A stretch of DNA of 64,000 nucleotides from Yinghuangia seranimata (GCF_029953285.1 NZ_JASAOI010000056.1:55939-119938), one strand, 5' to 3'. Shown: positions 8,381-19,836, counted from the first letter of the stretch. Numbers and translations: made by a program. The notes: generated by a model not told the origin, from the letters alone.

Positions 8381-8408
8381 TTCGACCACCCTGAAGACGA
8401 GATACATT
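8381..8408 (+). promoter_or_regulatory. Candidate hutU promoter
   Basis: TACATT at 8403-8408 is a good -10 box. TTCGAC at 8381-8386 is a weak -35 at 16-nt spacing. The predicted transcript would begin about 38 nt before the hutU start. Confidence 0.3.
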
Positions 8409-8452
8409 CACTCCATCAGTCTCTGAAGATTTCCATGCAAGGGATGGACGCC

Positions 8453-10152
<1,700 letters not shown>

Positions 10153-10156
<4 letters not shown>

Positions 10157-11370
10157 CCTTCGAAGAGATGTGGCGGGACCTGCTGCCGGTCGGGCGCGAC
10201 GCCCGCACCGGCGGCTACCGCCGGTTCGCGTGGAACGCCGCCGACCTGGAGTGCCGCGCGTGGTTCCGCGAGCAGGCAGAGGCGCGCGGCCTGCGCTACG
10301 AGACGGACCGCAACGGCAACCAGTGGGCGGTCCACGGCGACCTCGCCGCGGGGGACGCCGTCGTCACCGGGTCCCACCTGGACTCGGTGCCCGACGGCGG
10401 TGCCTACGACGGTCCGCTCGGCGTCATCTCCTCGTTCGCCGCGTACGACGGACTCCTGGCGCGCGGCGCCGACTTCCACCGGCCCTTCGCGATCGTCAAC
10501 TTCGGCGACGAGGAGGGCGCGCGGTTCGGCGTCGCATGCGTCGGCTCGCGCCTCGCGGCGGGCGTGCTCTCCCCGGAGCAGGCCCGTGAGCTGCGGGACG
10601 CCGACGGCGTCCGGCTGCCCGACGCGATGGCCGCCGCCGGCTACGACCCCGAGCGGATCGGGGCCGACCCGGAACTGCTCGGCCGGATCGGCGCGTTCGT
10701 CGAACTGCACGTCGAGCAGGGCCGCCACCTCGTGGACGTCGACTCCGCGGTCGGCGTCGCGTCGGCGATCTGGCCGCACGGCCGCTGGCGCTTCGACTTC
10801 CACGGCGAGGCCAACCACGCCGGCACCACGCGCCTGGTCGACCGCCGCGACCCGATGCTGACCTACGCGACGACCGTGCTGGCCGCGCGCAAGAAGGCCC
10901 GGCTCGCGGGCGCCGTGGCGACGTTCGGCAAGGTCGCCGTCGAACCCAACGGCACCAACGCCATCGCGTCGCTCGTGCGCGGCTGGCTCGACTCGCGCGC
11001 TCCCGAGGAGGAGGTGCTCGACCAGGTCGTCACCGAGATCGAGCGCGCCGCCCGGGAACGCGCGGAACGTGACGGCACCAGCGTCGACGTCACCCGCGAG
11101 TCGTACACGCCGGTCGTCGAGTTCGCCGGCGGCCTGCGCGACCGCATCGCCGACCGGCTCGGCGGCGCCCCGGTCCTCCCGACCGGCGCCGGGCACGACG
11201 CGGGCATCCTCTCCGCGACGCTGCCCACCGCCATGGTGTTCGTGCGCAACCCGACCGGGGTGTCGCACTCGCCGGCCGAGTCCGCCGAGACCGCCGACTG
11301 CCTGGCCGGCGTCGACGCGCTCACGGACGTCCTCGCCGACCTGCTGTCCGACAAGGAAGCCACCGCATGA
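10153..11370 (+). CDS. M20 family Zn amidohydrolase (allantoate amidohydrolase-like) in the hut operon
   Basis: A 405-residue metallopeptidase-fold hydrolase of the allantoate amidohydrolase / N-carbamoyl-amino-acid hydrolase branch. Two-metal ligands are visible: [15 protein letters not shown] (His, Asp), [11 protein letters not shown] (Glu pair), ELHVEQG and GAGHDAG. It is coupled to hutU by a GTGA overlap and to hutF by an ATGA overlap. Since HutF yields N-formyl-L-glutamate and no HutG-type deformylase is present, this enzyme probably removes the formyl group to give glutamate and formate. That assignment is inference from operon context. Confidence 0.85.
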
Positions 11371-12698
11371 GCCTGCTCTGGTGCGAACTGGTGCACACCC
11401 GCACCGGCATCGAACGCGACGTGGTGCTCGAGGTCCGCGACGGTCGCATCGCCGATGTGCGGCCGGACACCCCGGTGCCGCCGCCCGGCGCCGAGGTCCG
11501 CCGCGGCCTCACCCTCCCGGGTTTCGCCAACGCGCACTCGCACGCGTTCCACCGCGTGCTGCGCGGCCGGACGCAGGCCGGCTCGGGGACGTTCTGGACG
11601 TGGCGCGAGATGATGTACTCCGCCGCGGCCAGGCTCGACCCCGACACGTACCTGGCGCTCGCCCGCGCCGTGTACGCCGAGATGGCGCTCGCCGGCATCA
11701 CCTCCGTCGGCGAGTTCCACTACCTGCACCACGCGCCGGACGGAAAGGCGTACGCCGACCCCAACGCCATGGGCCTCGCCCTCATCGAGGCCGCGCGGCA
11801 GGCCGGCATCCGCATCACGCTGCTCGACACCTGCTACCTCACCGGCGGCATCGGGCAGCCGCTGACCGGGACGCAGCTGCGCTTCGACGACCGCGACGCC
11901 GAGACGTGGGCCGCCCGCGTCGACGCGCTCAAGGACGACGAGCAGGTCCGCATCGGTGCGGCCGTGCACTCGGTGCGGGCCGTTCCGGCGGCGCAGATCC
12001 CGGTCGTCGCCTCGTGGGCGGCCGGGCGCGGCGCGCCGCTGCACGCGCACGTGTCGGAGCAGCCGGCGGAGAACGCGTCGTCGGTCGAGGCGTACGGCGC
12101 CACCCCGGTCGGGGTGTTCGCCGACGCGGGGGCGCTCGACCGGCGGTTCATCGCGGTGCACGCCACGCACCTGACCGACCGCGACATCGCCGCGCTCGGC
12201 GGGTCGGGGGCCGGCGTGTGCCTGTGCCCGACGACCGAGCGCGACCTCGCCGACGGCATCGGTCCGGCCGGCGAACTGGCGCGCGCGGGCGTCCCGCTGT
12301 CGCTGGGCACCGACAGCCAGGCGGTCATCGACATGTTCGAGGAGGCCCGCGCGGTCGAACTCGACGAACGCCTGCGTACCGGCACCCGCGGCCACTTCAC
12401 CACCGCCGCGCTGCTGTCCCACGCGACGGTCCTCGGCCAGGCCGCGCTCGGCTGGCACGACGCGGGCCGCATCGAAAAGGGCGGCCTCGCGGACCTGGTG
12501 ACCGTGGGCCTCGACTCCGTCCGCCTCGCCGGGACGGTCCCGAGGCTGGCCGCCGAGTCGGCGGTCTTCGCCGCCACCGGCGCCGACGTGACCCACGTGA
12601 TGGTCGCAGGCCGCACGATCGTCGAGGACGGGCGCCACACGCTCGTCGACGACGTCCCGCGCGAACTCGCCGCGTCCATCGGAGCCCTGGTCGAGTAA
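11367..12698 (+). CDS. hutF: Formimidoylglutamate deiminase
   Basis: A 443-residue amidohydrolase-superfamily enzyme. It converts N-formimidoyl-L-glutamate to N-formyl-L-glutamate plus ammonia. The metal site shows as [15 protein letters not shown] near residue 55, [15 protein letters not shown] and [14 protein letters not shown], all typical of HutF. Its ATG overlaps the stop of the M20 amidohydrolase (ATGA). Together the set defines the five-step histidine pathway through formylglutamate. A terminator hairpin follows at 12706-12747. Confidence 0.93.
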   Translation: MSLLWCELVHTRTGIERDVVLEVRDGRIADVRPDTPVPPPGAEVRRGLTLPGFANAHSHAFHRVLRGRTQAGSGTFWTWREMMYSAAARLDPDTYLALARAVYAEMALAGITSVGEFHYLHHAPDGKAYADPNAMGLALIEAARQAGIRITLLDTCYLTGGIGQPLTGTQLRFDDRDAETWAARVDALKDDEQVRIGAAVHSVRAVPAAQIPVVASWAAGRGAPLHAHVSEQPAENASSVEAYGATPVGVFADAGALDRRFIAVHATHLTDRDIAALGGSGAGVCLCPTTERDLADGIGPAGELARAGVPLSLGTDSQAVIDMFEEARAVELDERLRTGTRGHFTTAALLSHATVLGQAALGWHDAGRIEKGGLADLVTVGLDSVRLAGTVPRLAAESAVFAATGADVTHVMVAGRTIVEDGRHTLVDDVPRELAASIGALVE

Positions 12699-12705
12699 CC
12701 CGGAG

Positions 12706-12747
12706 GCGCACGAGCCGGCCGCCCCACCCCACGGCCGGCCCGTGCGC
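12706..12747 (+). terminator. Terminator hairpin after hutF
   Basis: GCGCACG-a-GCCGGCC pairs with GGCCGGC-c-CGTGCGC (one mismatch, 14 pairs, 12-nt loop). It ends the hutU operon and implies that hutI has its own promoter. Confidence 0.6.
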
Positions 12748-12798
12748 ACCGCCCGACGAGGGGGCGGCCTGACCGACACCCCGGGTCCGGCTGACCCA

Positions 12799-12861
12799 AC
12801 CACCGCCCGGCCCGACCCCACCGCCGCCCGGCCTGACCCCACCACCGCCCGGCCCGACCCC
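12799..12861. repeat. 21-bp tandem repeat, three copies
   Basis: Units at 12799-12819, 12820-12840 and 12841-12861 share the form ACC-RCC-GCCCGGCC-Y-GACCCC, with two substitutions among them. The unit is a multiple of three and would read TTARPDP in the hutI frame, but it lies upstream of the hutI start. Confidence 0.75.
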
Positions 12862-12919
12862 ACCGCGTGGCAACCTCGCCCGCCTCGACCCACCGCCCGA
12901 CCCCGTCCGGGTGACCCCC

Positions 12920-12994
12920 GGCACCTTCCGCCCCTCACCGCCCGTTGTGGCCGCAGGGGGTCCACCAACCCGCACACGGACCACGTTCGTCCCG
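12920..12994. repeat. Copy B of the duplicated intergenic element
   Basis: Matches copy A (4041-4114): the 24-nt core at 12938-12961 is identical, and about three quarters of the flanking positions match, ending with GTTCGTCC. It ends about 32 nt before the hutI GTG, so here it may act as a promoter-proximal or leader element. Confidence 0.6.
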
Positions 12995-13026
12995 CCGCCC
13001 ACCCACCCCGCCTGGAGCCGTTCCCC

Positions 13027-14202
13027 GTGACCTCTCTGCTCGTCCACAACATCGGCAGTCTCGTCACCAACGACCCCGCCCTCGGTGACGGCCCGCTCGG
13101 GCTGCTTCGCGATGCCGCCGTCGTGGTCGACGGCGGGCGGGTCGCGTGGGTCGGTGCGTCGGCCGACGCGCCGGCCGCCGACGCGAGCCACGACGCCGCC
13201 GGGCGCGCGGTGATCCCCGGCTTCGTCGACTCGCACGCGCACCTGGTGTTCGCGGGCGACCGCACCGCCGAGTTCGCGGCGCGCATGGGGGGTCAGGCGT
13301 ACGCCGCGGGCGGCATCCGCACGACCGTCGCGGCGACCCGTGCCGCGTCCGACGAGGAGCTGGCCGCCAACCTCGACCGCCTGGTCGCCGAGGCCGCCCG
13401 GCAGGGCACGACGCTCATCGAGTGCAAGTCCGGCTACGGCCTGACCGTCGACGACGAGGCCCGTGCGCTGCGGCTCGCGCACCGCGTCACCGACGAGGTC
13501 ACCTACCTCGGCGCGCACGTCGTCGCCCCCGAGTACGCCGACGACCCGGCCGGCTACGTCGACCTCGTCACCGGCCCGATGCTCGACGCGTGCGCCCCGC
13601 ACGCCCGCTGGGTCGACGTCTTCTGCGAGCGCGGCGCCTTCGACGGCGACCAGGCCCGCGCGATCCTGACCGCCGGCATGGCCCGCGGCCTGACCCCGCG
13701 CGTGCACGCGAACCAGCTCGGCCACGGCCCGGGCGTGCAGCTCGCGGTCGAGCTCGGCGCGGCGTCCGCCGACCACTGCACGCACCTGACGGACGCCGAC
13801 GTCGACGCGCTCGCGAACTCCGACACGGTCGCCACGCTGCTGCCGGGCGCCGAGTTCTCGACGCGCGCCGTCTACCCCGACGCCCGCCGCCTGCTGGACG
13901 CCGGCGCTACCGTCGCGCTGTCCACGGACTGCAACCCGGGCTCGAGCTTCACCACCTCGGTGCCGTTCTGCATCGCGGTCGCCGTCCGCGACATGCGCAT
14001 GACCCCCGACGAGGCGGTCTGGTCTGCGACGGCCGGCGGCGCCCGCGCGCTGCGCCGCACCGATGTGGGCGTTCTCACCCCGGGCGCCCGCGCCGACCTC
14101 GTCGAGCTGGACGCGCCGTCGCACGTGCACCTGGCCTACCGCCCCGGCGTGCCGCTGGTCCGCACGGTCTGGCGGGCCGGCGAGGTCGTCGCGGGCGGCT
14201 GA
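13027..14202 (+). CDS. hutI: Imidazolonepropionase
   Basis: A 391-residue amidohydrolase that opens 4-imidazolone-5-propionate to N-formimidoyl-L-glutamate, the step between HutU and HutF. Metal and substrate motifs are visible: [33 protein letters not shown] with ADHCTHL, and [13 protein letters not shown] 13027 is preceded by a modest GGAG at 13015 and matches the usual family start. It is separated from hutF by a terminator and the duplicated element, so it is probably a separate transcription unit. Confidence 0.94.
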   Translation: MTSLLVHNIGSLVTNDPALGDGPLGLLRDAAVVVDGGRVAWVGASADAPAADASHDAAGRAVIPGFVDSHAHLVFAGDRTAEFAARMGGQAYAAGGIRTTVAATRAASDEELAANLDRLVAEAARQGTTLIECKSGYGLTVDDEARALRLAHRVTDEVTYLGAHVVAPEYADDPAGYVDLVTGPMLDACAPHARWVDVFCERGAFDGDQARAILTAGMARGLTPRVHANQLGHGPGVQLAVELGAASADHCTHLTDADVDALANSDTVATLLPGAEFSTRAVYPDARRLLDAGATVALSTDCNPGSSFTTSVPFCIAVAVRDMRMTPDEAVWSATAGGARALRRTDVGVLTPGARADLVELDAPSHVHLAYRPGVPLVRTVWRAGEVVAGG

Positions 14203-14216
14203 CCGGGCCCGGCACC

Positions 14217-14231
14217 CTGACAATCCGTCAG
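14217..14231. promoter_or_regulatory. CTGAC-N5-GTCAG palindrome upstream of the acyl-CoA dehydrogenase
   Basis: CTGAC at 14217-14221 and GTCAG at 14227-14231 around AATCC. The same arms and spacing occur upstream of the TetR gene at 32797-32811. The site is about 150 nt before the acyl-CoA dehydrogenase start, fitting an operator for a lipid-metabolism repressor. Confidence 0.4.
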
Positions 14232-14380
14232 ACTTTGGGCGGTCGGAGTTACGGGGGTACCCCTGTTCGAACCTCCGGCCGTCGTGGATACTCCCCAGTA
14301 ACCCTCACGACCAGACGCGTGGCCGGGACCAGCCGTCAGAGCAGGCCCGGACATGCGCGTACACGAGAAGGAGGCGCCTG

Positions 14381-15577
14381 GTGGGCCGCCTTGCGCAGAC
14401 CGACGGGCTGACCGACGTCCAGCGGGAGATCCTCTCCACCGTCCGCACCTTCGTGGACAAGCAGATCATCCCCGTGGCGACGGAGCTCGAGCACCGGGAC
14501 GAGTACCCGACGGAGATCGTCGAGGGCATGAAGCAGATGGGGCTGTTCGGCCTCATGATCCCGGAGGAGTACGGCGGTCTCGGCGAGTCCCTGCTGACCT
14601 ACGCGCTGGTCGTCGAGGAGATCGCGCGCGGCTGGATGAGCGTGTCCGGCATCATCAACACGCACTTCATCGTCGCGTACATGATCAAGCAGCACGGCAC
14701 CGAAGAGCAGAAGAACTACTTCCTGCCGAAGATGGCCGAGGGCGAGATCCGCGGCGCGTTCTCGATGTCCGAGCCGCACTGCGGCTCCGACGTGTCGGCG
14801 ATCCGCACCAAGGCGGTCAAGGACGGCGAGTTCTACGTCATCAACGGCCAGAAGATGTGGCTGACGAACGGCGGCACGTCCAACCTGGTCGCGGTCCTGA
14901 CGAAGACCGACGAGGGCGCGGACTCGGTCTACCGCAACATGACGACCTTCCTGATCGAGAAGGAGCCGGGCTTCGGCGAGACCCGCCCGGGCCTGACCGT
15001 GCCGGGCAAGATCGACAAGATGGGCTACAAGGGCGTCGACACCACCGAGCTCGTGCTCGACGGCGTCCGCGTCCCGGCCGACCGCATCCTGGGCGGGGTC
15101 CCCGGCAAGGGCTTCTACCAGATGATGGACGGCGTCGAGGTCGGCCGCGTCAACGTCGCCTCGCGCGGCTGCGGTGTCGCCCAGCGCGCGTTCGAGCTCG
15201 GCGTGCAGTACGCGCAGCAGCGCGAGACGTTCGGCAAGCAGCTCGCCGACCACCAGGCGATCCAGTTCAAGCTCGCCGAGATGGCCACCAAGGTCGAGGC
15301 CGCGCACCAGATGATGGTGATGGCGGCGCGCAAGAAGGACGCGGGGGAGCGCAACGACCTCGAGGCCGGCATGGCGAAGTACCTGGCCTCGGAGTACTGC
15401 AAGGAGGTCGTCGAGGACGCCTTCCGCATCCACGGCGGCTACGGCTTCTCGAAGGAGTTCGAAATCGAGAGGCTGTACCGCGAGGCCCCGATGCTGCTGA
15501 TCGGCGAGGGCACGGCCGAGGTCCAGAAGATGATCATCGGCCGCCGCCTGCTCGAGGAGTACAAGCTCCGCGGCTGA
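14381..15577 (+). CDS. Acyl-CoA dehydrogenase
   Basis: A 398-residue flavoprotein that forms the trans-2 double bond in acyl-CoA and passes electrons to ETF. The family signatures AFSMSEPHCGSDVSAI, KMWLTNGG and QHRETFGK-like QQRETFGKQLADHQAIQ are present. The likely catalytic Glu is in LLIGEGTAEVQ near the C-terminus. The GTG at 14381 follows an ideal AAGGAGG at 6-nt spacing, although the frame stays open far upstream. Substrate chain length cannot be read from the sequence. Confidence 0.93.
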   Translation: MGRLAQTDGLTDVQREILSTVRTFVDKQIIPVATELEHRDEYPTEIVEGMKQMGLFGLMIPEEYGGLGESLLTYALVVEEIARGWMSVSGIINTHFIVAYMIKQHGTEEQKNYFLPKMAEGEIRGAFSMSEPHCGSDVSAIRTKAVKDGEFYVINGQKMWLTNGGTSNLVAVLTKTDEGADSVYRNMTTFLIEKEPGFGETRPGLTVPGKIDKMGYKGVDTTELVLDGVRVPADRILGGVPGKGFYQMMDGVEVGRVNVASRGCGVAQRAFELGVQYAQQRETFGKQLADHQAIQFKLAEMATKVEAAHQMMVMAARKKDAGERNDLEAGMAKYLASEYCKEVVEDAFRIHGGYGFSKEFEIERLYREAPMLLIGEGTAEVQKMIIGRRLLEEYKLRG

Positions 15578-15591
15578 CCGACGACACGTGT

Positions 15592-15635
15592 GGAGTGCCC
15601 GGGAAGGCGTATGCCGACCCGGGCACTCCGTCTTT
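15592..15635 (+). terminator. Terminator after the acyl-CoA dehydrogenase
   Basis: GGAGTGCCCGGG (15592-15603) pairs perfectly with CCCGGGCACTCC (15618-15629), followed by GTCTTT. Confidence 0.75.
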
Positions 15636-15701
15636 GGTCGGACCACAGGCCGGTGATCAGGTCGGACGTCCGGCAACATCCCCCGTGAGACGCTGGAAGC
15701 G

Positions 15702-16550
15702 ATGATCACCCCGCGCAGCCGTCTCCGCCCCGCCGTCCTCCTCCTCGCGGTCGGCGCGGTCGCGTACAGCTCGTGGATCCTCGAGATCGCCCTCCCGACC
15801 CGGCTCAGCACGGTCAACGGCTTCGCCAGCGAGCTCTTCGCCGCCGACCAGCCGTACCGGTGGGTGTTCGGCGGCCTCGACATCGTCGCGGGCGTGTGTG
15901 CCGCGCTCGCCGCGGTGCTCGTCCTGAGCGCGACGTTCGGCCCGAGGCCGGCTGTGCGCTGGGCGTATCTCGGCTGGGCGGCGCTCGCGGTGTTCGGCGT
16001 CGCGACCGTGCTGGACGTCGTCTTCCCGCTCGACTGCGCGCCCTCACTCGCCGGGTGCAAGGCGCGCGAGCAGGCCGGGCGGCTGTCGTTCACCCACGAC
16101 GTGCACCTGGTGACCAGCGTCGTCGCCAACATCGCCGCGCTGGTCGCGATATGCGCGCTGTGGCGCGCCGCCCGCGCGGGCACGGTACGCCCGTCGGTCT
16201 CCCGTACCGCCGGGGCCGTGCTGTTCTGGATCGCGCTCGCGGCCACGCTCACCACGACGCTGCTGAGCCTGCACGACATGCGCGTCGACGTCCCGGCGTT
16301 CCTGACGCGCGGGCAGGGAGTGCCGCAACGCGTCCAGGTGGGCCTCATAGCGTTGTGGATGGCGGTCGCCGCCGCGTCGCTGCGGCGTGGGTCGCGCACG
16401 GGCCGGGATGATGGCGCGCGTACGGGTACGAGCGGGGCCGGATCGGGGAGGACCACATGGCAGTCGCAGGCGGCAGGCCGCCGGGTGAGTTCGTCGGTGT
16501 GGACGGCGTCGTCCTCCACACCGTCCGACAGGGCCGCGGGCCTGCCGTAG
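15702..16550 (+). CDS. DUF998 family membrane protein
   Basis: A 282-residue protein whose first 225 residues contain six hydrophobic helices, starting with LRPAVLLLAVGAVAYSSW, in the DUF998 arrangement. The loop FPLDCAPSLAGCKAREQAG lies between helices three and four, a typical place for conserved residues in this family. Function is unknown. The last 30 residues are Ser/Thr-rich and overlap the start of the next gene by 94 bp in another frame, so the C-terminal tail is probably not conserved. GGAAG precedes the ATG. Confidence 0.75.
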   Translation: MITPRSRLRPAVLLLAVGAVAYSSWILEIALPTRLSTVNGFASELFAADQPYRWVFGGLDIVAGVCAALAAVLVLSATFGPRPAVRWAYLGWAALAVFGVATVLDVVFPLDCAPSLAGCKAREQAGRLSFTHDVHLVTSVVANIAALVAICALWRAARAGTVRPSVSRTAGAVLFWIALAATLTTTLLSLHDMRVDVPAFLTRGQGVPQRVQVGLIALWMAVAAASLRRGSRTGRDDGARTGTSGAGSGRTTWQSQAAGRRVSSSVWTASSSTPSDRAAGLP

Positions 16551-17338
16551 TCGTGACCAGCGGGCTGGGCGGCGCCTGGTTCGACTGGGACTTCGTCGTG
16601 CCCGGGCTCGCCGACGAGTGCGAGGTCGTGCGGTTCGACCGGCCGGGGCTCGGGTTCAGCCAGGCCGACCGCGAGCCGCCGACGCTGCGCCGCGAGGCGG
16701 AGCGCATCCGGGGGCTGCTGGACACGCTCGGCGTGCCGGGGCCCTACGTGCTGGTCGCGCACTCGTTCGCGGCCTTCCACGCCGAGGCGTTCGCGCGCCT
16801 GTACCCGGGCATGACGGCGGGCCTGGTGCTGGTCGATCCGAGTGTGGAGGCCGCGCCGCGTCCGCTGCCGGCGAGGGGCGCGCGGCTCGCGGCCTGGCGC
16901 GCGATCGGTGCGGGTGCCCGGCTGACCGGCGTGTCCCGGCCGCTGGGCCCGGCGTTGCGCAGGCTGGCCGTGCTCGCGCTGTCCCGCACCCGCCGGGACG
17001 CGGCCGACCCGGCGCTGATGCGGCGCGCGTACGGCTCGGGCCGGTTCCTGACCGCGGCCTTCACCGAGAACACCACCTACCGCGACCAGGCCGCCGATCT
17101 GATCGAGCTGCGCCGCGGCCTCGACCTGCCGGACGTCCCGCTCCGGGTGCTCGCCGCGGCCGGCAGCCGGGAGACGCTCGCCGCCCGCGCCCGCTGGCTC
17201 CGCGAGCAGCGCGCCCTGGCGGCCCTGGCCCCGCGCGGCCGCTGCGACGTCCTCGACGACGCGGCCCACCTGCTGATGCTCGACCGCCCCGACGCCGTGG
17301 TGGCGGCCGTCCGGGAGGTCCTCGCCGAGGCGAAGTGA
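16457..17338 (+). CDS. Alpha/beta hydrolase
   Basis: A 293-residue alpha/beta-hydrolase-fold protein. The nucleophile elbow is VLVAHSFAAFHAE, so the usual GxSxG is AHSFA with Ser kept. The oxyanion region VTSGLGGAWFDWDFV and a C-terminal DDAAHLLMLDRPD (His) complete the expected triad. GGGGAGGA precedes the ATG. The first 94 bp overlap the end of the DUF998 gene, implying co-transcription. No substrate is indicated. Confidence 0.85.
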   Translation: MAVAGGRPPGEFVGVDGVVLHTVRQGRGPAVVVTSGLGGAWFDWDFVVPGLADECEVVRFDRPGLGFSQADREPPTLRREAERIRGLLDTLGVPGPYVLVAHSFAAFHAEAFARLYPGMTAGLVLVDPSVEAAPRPLPARGARLAAWRAIGAGARLTGVSRPLGPALRRLAVLALSRTRRDAADPALMRRAYGSGRFLTAAFTENTTYRDQAADLIELRRGLDLPDVPLRVLAAAGSRETLAARARWLREQRALAALAPRGRCDVLDDAAHLLMLDRPDAVVAAVREVLAEAK

Positions 17339-17539
17339 CCGCGGCCGCCGACGGCGGATCGGTCGGGCGGCGGATCGGGCAGGCGACAGGCAGGCCGCGC
17401 CCCGTCCCCGGCCGCCTCGCGCGCGCCATCCGTGCCGCGGCCCTCCTCGGCCCGAGACCGCCGTCGGACTCGCACTCGCCGACGCCGACCCGCCGGGCCA
17501 CCCGCGCCCCGCCACCCGGCCGCATGCGGAGACCGTTGC

Positions 17540-17587
17540 TCCAGGCCGATCCGATGGGACGCCTCCAGGCCCATCCGATGGGACGCC
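17540..17587. repeat. 24-bp tandem duplication
   Basis: Two adjacent copies beginning TCCAGGCC and ending GATGGGACGCC; 23 of 24 positions match. No function is evident. Confidence 0.75.
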
Positions 17588-17641
17588 GCGCGCCGCCACC
17601 CGTCTGTACGCGGAGACCCCTCCCGTCAGGCCGTCCGTCCC

Positions 17642-17666
17642 GTGTCGATCCCGGCTATTCGGGTAA
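17642..17666 (+). promoter_or_regulatory. Candidate SigB-type stress promoter
   Basis: GTGT at 17642-17645, a 15-nt spacer, then GGGTAA at 17661-17666 fits GNNT-N14-16-GGGTA(A/C/T). It is 55 nt before the general stress protein gene, which is what a general stress sigma factor would be expected to control. Confidence 0.55.
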
Positions 17667-17721
17667 ACGCTGTCGAAGCGGGCGGTCGGCCCGATCGTCG
17701 AGCGGCACACGGAGTGGCGGC

Positions 17722-18216
17722 ATGTTCGGACAGGAGCGCATCCCTTCTGCGGCGGCCAACGGCACGCCCGCGACCGGCGGCGAGGTCATCGCGTCGTACA
17801 CCGACTACGCCGGGGCGCAGCGCGCCGTCGACTATCTCTCGGACAACGAGTTCCCGGTCGAGCACACCTCGATCGTCGGCGCCGACCTGCGGCTGGTCGA
17901 GAACGTGCTGGGGCGACTGGACGCGAAGCGGGCCTCGCTGGCCGGGGCGGCGAGCGGGGTGTGGTTCGGCCTGCTGATCGGGGTGTTCCTCGGGGTCTTC
18001 GCGCAGCGCGCGACCAGCTGGGCCTGGATCGTGCTGATGGGCCTGCTGTGGGGCGCGCTGGCGGGTGCGCTGTTCGGGTGGCTGGGGTACCGGGCGATGG
18101 GCGGGCGGCGGGACTTCGTGTCGTCGTCCCAGATCATCGCGGCCCGCTACGACGTGCTCGTGGCACCGGAGTTCGCCGAGCGGGCGCGCAACATCGTCGG
18201 GCGGCTCAGCCTCTGA
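17722..18216 (+). CDS. General stress protein, YflT-like membrane protein
   Basis: A 164-residue protein. Residues 20-65 match the heat-induced stress protein YflT domain (VIASYTDYAGAQRAVDYLSDNEFPVEHTSIVG). Two hydrophobic helices follow (about 78-98 and 103-125), then a C-terminal beta-alpha segment (AARYDVLVAPEFAERA). The ATG at 17722 follows GGAG at 7-nt spacing. A SigB-like promoter precedes it. The molecular role of this family is unknown. Confidence 0.85.
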   Translation: MFGQERIPSAAANGTPATGGEVIASYTDYAGAQRAVDYLSDNEFPVEHTSIVGADLRLVENVLGRLDAKRASLAGAASGVWFGLLIGVFLGVFAQRATSWAWIVLMGLLWGALAGALFGWLGYRAMGGRRDFVSSSQIIAARYDVLVAPEFAERARNIVGRLSL

Positions 18217-18221
18217 GCCGC
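18201..18221. terminator. Hairpin over the stop codon of the stress-protein gene
   Basis: GCGGCTCAG pairs perfectly with CTGAGCCGC across a 3-nt loop; a second, weaker hairpin (GGGCCG / CGGCCC) follows at 18240-18255. Both lie between convergent genes. Confidence 0.5.
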
Positions 18222-18254
18222 TGAGTCTCTGCCGCCGCCGGGCCGAGGGCGGCC

Positions 18255-19346
18255 CTAGAGCCAGCCGTTGCGCCGGAACCCGCGGTGGATCACCAGACAC
18301 ACCGTCAGGGTCACGGACATCACCATGGGATAGCCGTACTTCCAGCGCAGTTCCGGCATGGTGTCGAAGTTCATGCCGTAGATCCCGGCGATCATCGTCG
18401 GCACCGCGAAGATCGCGACCCACGCCGAGATGCGCCGCATGTCCTCGTTCTGCGCGACGGTCACCTGGGCGAGGTTGGCCTGCAGGATCGAGGTCAGCAG
18501 CTCGTCGAAAGATGCGACCTGCTCGCTGACCCGCGCCAGGTGGTCCTCGACGTCGCGGAAGTACTCGCGGATGTCGGGGTGGACCTGCCGCATCGGCAGC
18601 TCGGAGAGCTTGTTGAGCGGCCGGGCGAGCGGCGTGACGGCCCGCTTGAGCTCGAGCACCTCGCGCTTGAGCTGGTAGATGCGGCCCGCGTCGCCGGAGC
18701 CGCGCCCGCCGAAGACCTCGTTCTCGACGTCGTCGATGTCGTCCTGCAGCGACTGGGTGACCTCGAGGTAGGTGTCGACGACCCGGTCGGCGACCGCGTG
18801 GAGCACCGATGACGGGCCGGCGCTGAGGAGTTCGGGGTTCTCCTCGAGGCGGTGCCGCAGTTCGCCGAGGCCGCCGTGCAGGCCGTGCCGCACGGTGATG
18901 ACGAAGTCGCGGCCGAGGAAGACCATGATCTCGCCGGTCTCGACGACCTCGCTGGTGGCGGTGAGGTGCTCGTGCTCGACGTAGCGGACCGTCTTGAAAA
19001 CGGCGAACAGCGTGTCGTCGTAGCGCTCGAGCTTGGGCCGCTGGTGGGCCTTGACGGCGTCCTCGACGGCGAGCGGGTGGAGGTCGAACCGTTCGGCGAT
19101 GCCCGCGAGTTCGGCGGCGGTGGGCTCGTGGAGGCCGATCCACACGAAGCCGTCCCCGCGGGAGTGGACGTCGCGGATGGCGTCCTCGGCGTTCGCGCAG
19201 GCCGGCTGCCGGCGGCCGCCGCGGTACACGGCGCAGTCGACGACGCAGTTCCCGGTCACCGGATCATCCAGGACCGCGGACAGCTGCGCCTTGTGGCGGG
19301 TCAGCGGCGGGCGTACGGCGGCGCGCAGGTCGCGGATCATCGACAT
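18255..19346 (-). CDS. corA: CorA family magnesium/cobalt transporter
   Basis: A 363-residue CorA-type channel for divalent cations. A long cytoplasmic alpha/beta and helical N-terminal domain (residues 1-300) is followed by two C-terminal membrane helices. The signature YGMNF lies in the loop after the first helix (AWVAIFAVPTMIAGIYGMNF). The start at 19346 follows AAGGAG at 6-nt spacing; the open frame continues far upstream without coding character. A second ATG lies two codons in. Confidence 0.93.
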   Translation of the reverse strand: MSMIRDLRAAVRPPLTRHKAQLSAVLDDPVTGNCVVDCAVYRGGRRQPACANAEDAIRDVHSRGDGFVWIGLHEPTAAELAGIAERFDLHPLAVEDAVKAHQRPKLERYDDTLFAVFKTVRYVEHEHLTATSEVVETGEIMVFLGRDFVITVRHGLHGGLGELRHRLEENPELLSAGPSSVLHAVADRVVDTYLEVTQSLQDDIDDVENEVFGGRGSGDAGRIYQLKREVLELKRAVTPLARPLNKLSELPMRQVHPDIREYFRDVEDHLARVSEQVASFDELLTSILQANLAQVTVAQNEDMRRISAWVAIFAVPTMIAGIYGMNFDTMPELRWKYGYPMVMSVTLTVCLVIHRGFRRNGWL

Positions 19347-19836
19347 GGCGGGCTCCTTCACAGGAGGGCGCGCGTCAGAGCACGGCGCTTCCCCGGACGC
19401 GCGAACGCGCAAGGGACGCCTGCCCCGGTGCGGGCGGCGACGACAGGACTGAGGTGAGGCAGTCCGGCATGGCGGTGCGGGGAAACGCCGCGGGTCCCGG
19501 GTCGCGCGGCGGCGTCGGTGCGACGGGAGTGCTGCCTCCGGGCTGAAGGCCGGGGGAACGTCGCGGGGAACGCCGGGGCGGCGGGGGACGGGTGGCGCTA
19601 CGAGAAGGCGCGGGCCGTGCCGGGGTATCGAGGGAGGTCGGGTGAACCGCCGGTACTGCACGATGGGCCGGTATGCACCACTACCACCTCCCTCGGCCTG
19701 TCCCCGCTGGGGGCACCTTTCGACGCGGACAACGTCCGCGTACCGTCCGGGTATTTCCGAACGGGCCAGCAAATCAGGGTAGCAGGCGTGAAGTTGCGAC
19801 ACGGGCGTGTCCGTGGGAACCGCGTACGATGCGCGC
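19347..19836. other. Divergent intergenic region upstream of corA and the SUFU gene
   Basis: About 490 bp without a supportable gene. It contains a 15-bp palindrome, GCGGAC-AAC-GTCCGC at 19725-19739, and less GC-rich stretches near 19750-19800. A metal-sensing leader upstream of corA is possible from its length, but I could not recognise one. Confidence 0.4.

Larger units (their letters stand above)
12748..13026. other. hutF-hutI intergenic region
   Basis: The region upstream of hutI after the hutF terminator is C-rich. It holds a triplicated 21-nt unit at 12799-12861 and copy B of the duplicated element at 12920-12994. The hutI reading frame stays open upstream to 12742, but that extension translates to repetitive Thr, Pro and Arg and is not part of HutI. 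Confidence 0.6.
17339..17721. other. Intergenic region with a 24-bp duplication and a SigB-like promoter
   Basis: No gene is supported here. A 24-bp unit is duplicated in tandem at 17540-17563 and 17564-17587 with one mismatch. The end of the region carries the SigB-like promoter at 17642-17666 serving the stress-protein gene. Confidence 0.6.

Noticed and set aside
12742..13026. N-terminal extension of HutI in the same open frame
   Set aside because: The extension translates to TTARPDP repeats and Pro/Arg-rich sequence, includes the duplicated element, and lies outside the family start at GTG 13027.
14336..17710. An 1124-codon minus-strand open frame over the acyl-CoA dehydrogenase, DUF998 and hydrolase genes
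   Set aside because: It crosses three well-supported genes and shows no conserved motif. It is a codon-bias shadow.
19347..19836. Magnesium-sensing riboswitch upstream of corA
   Set aside because: Length and position would suit one, but I could not recognise its conserved stems. A covariance-model search (for example M-box) would decide; a hit on the minus strand would support it.
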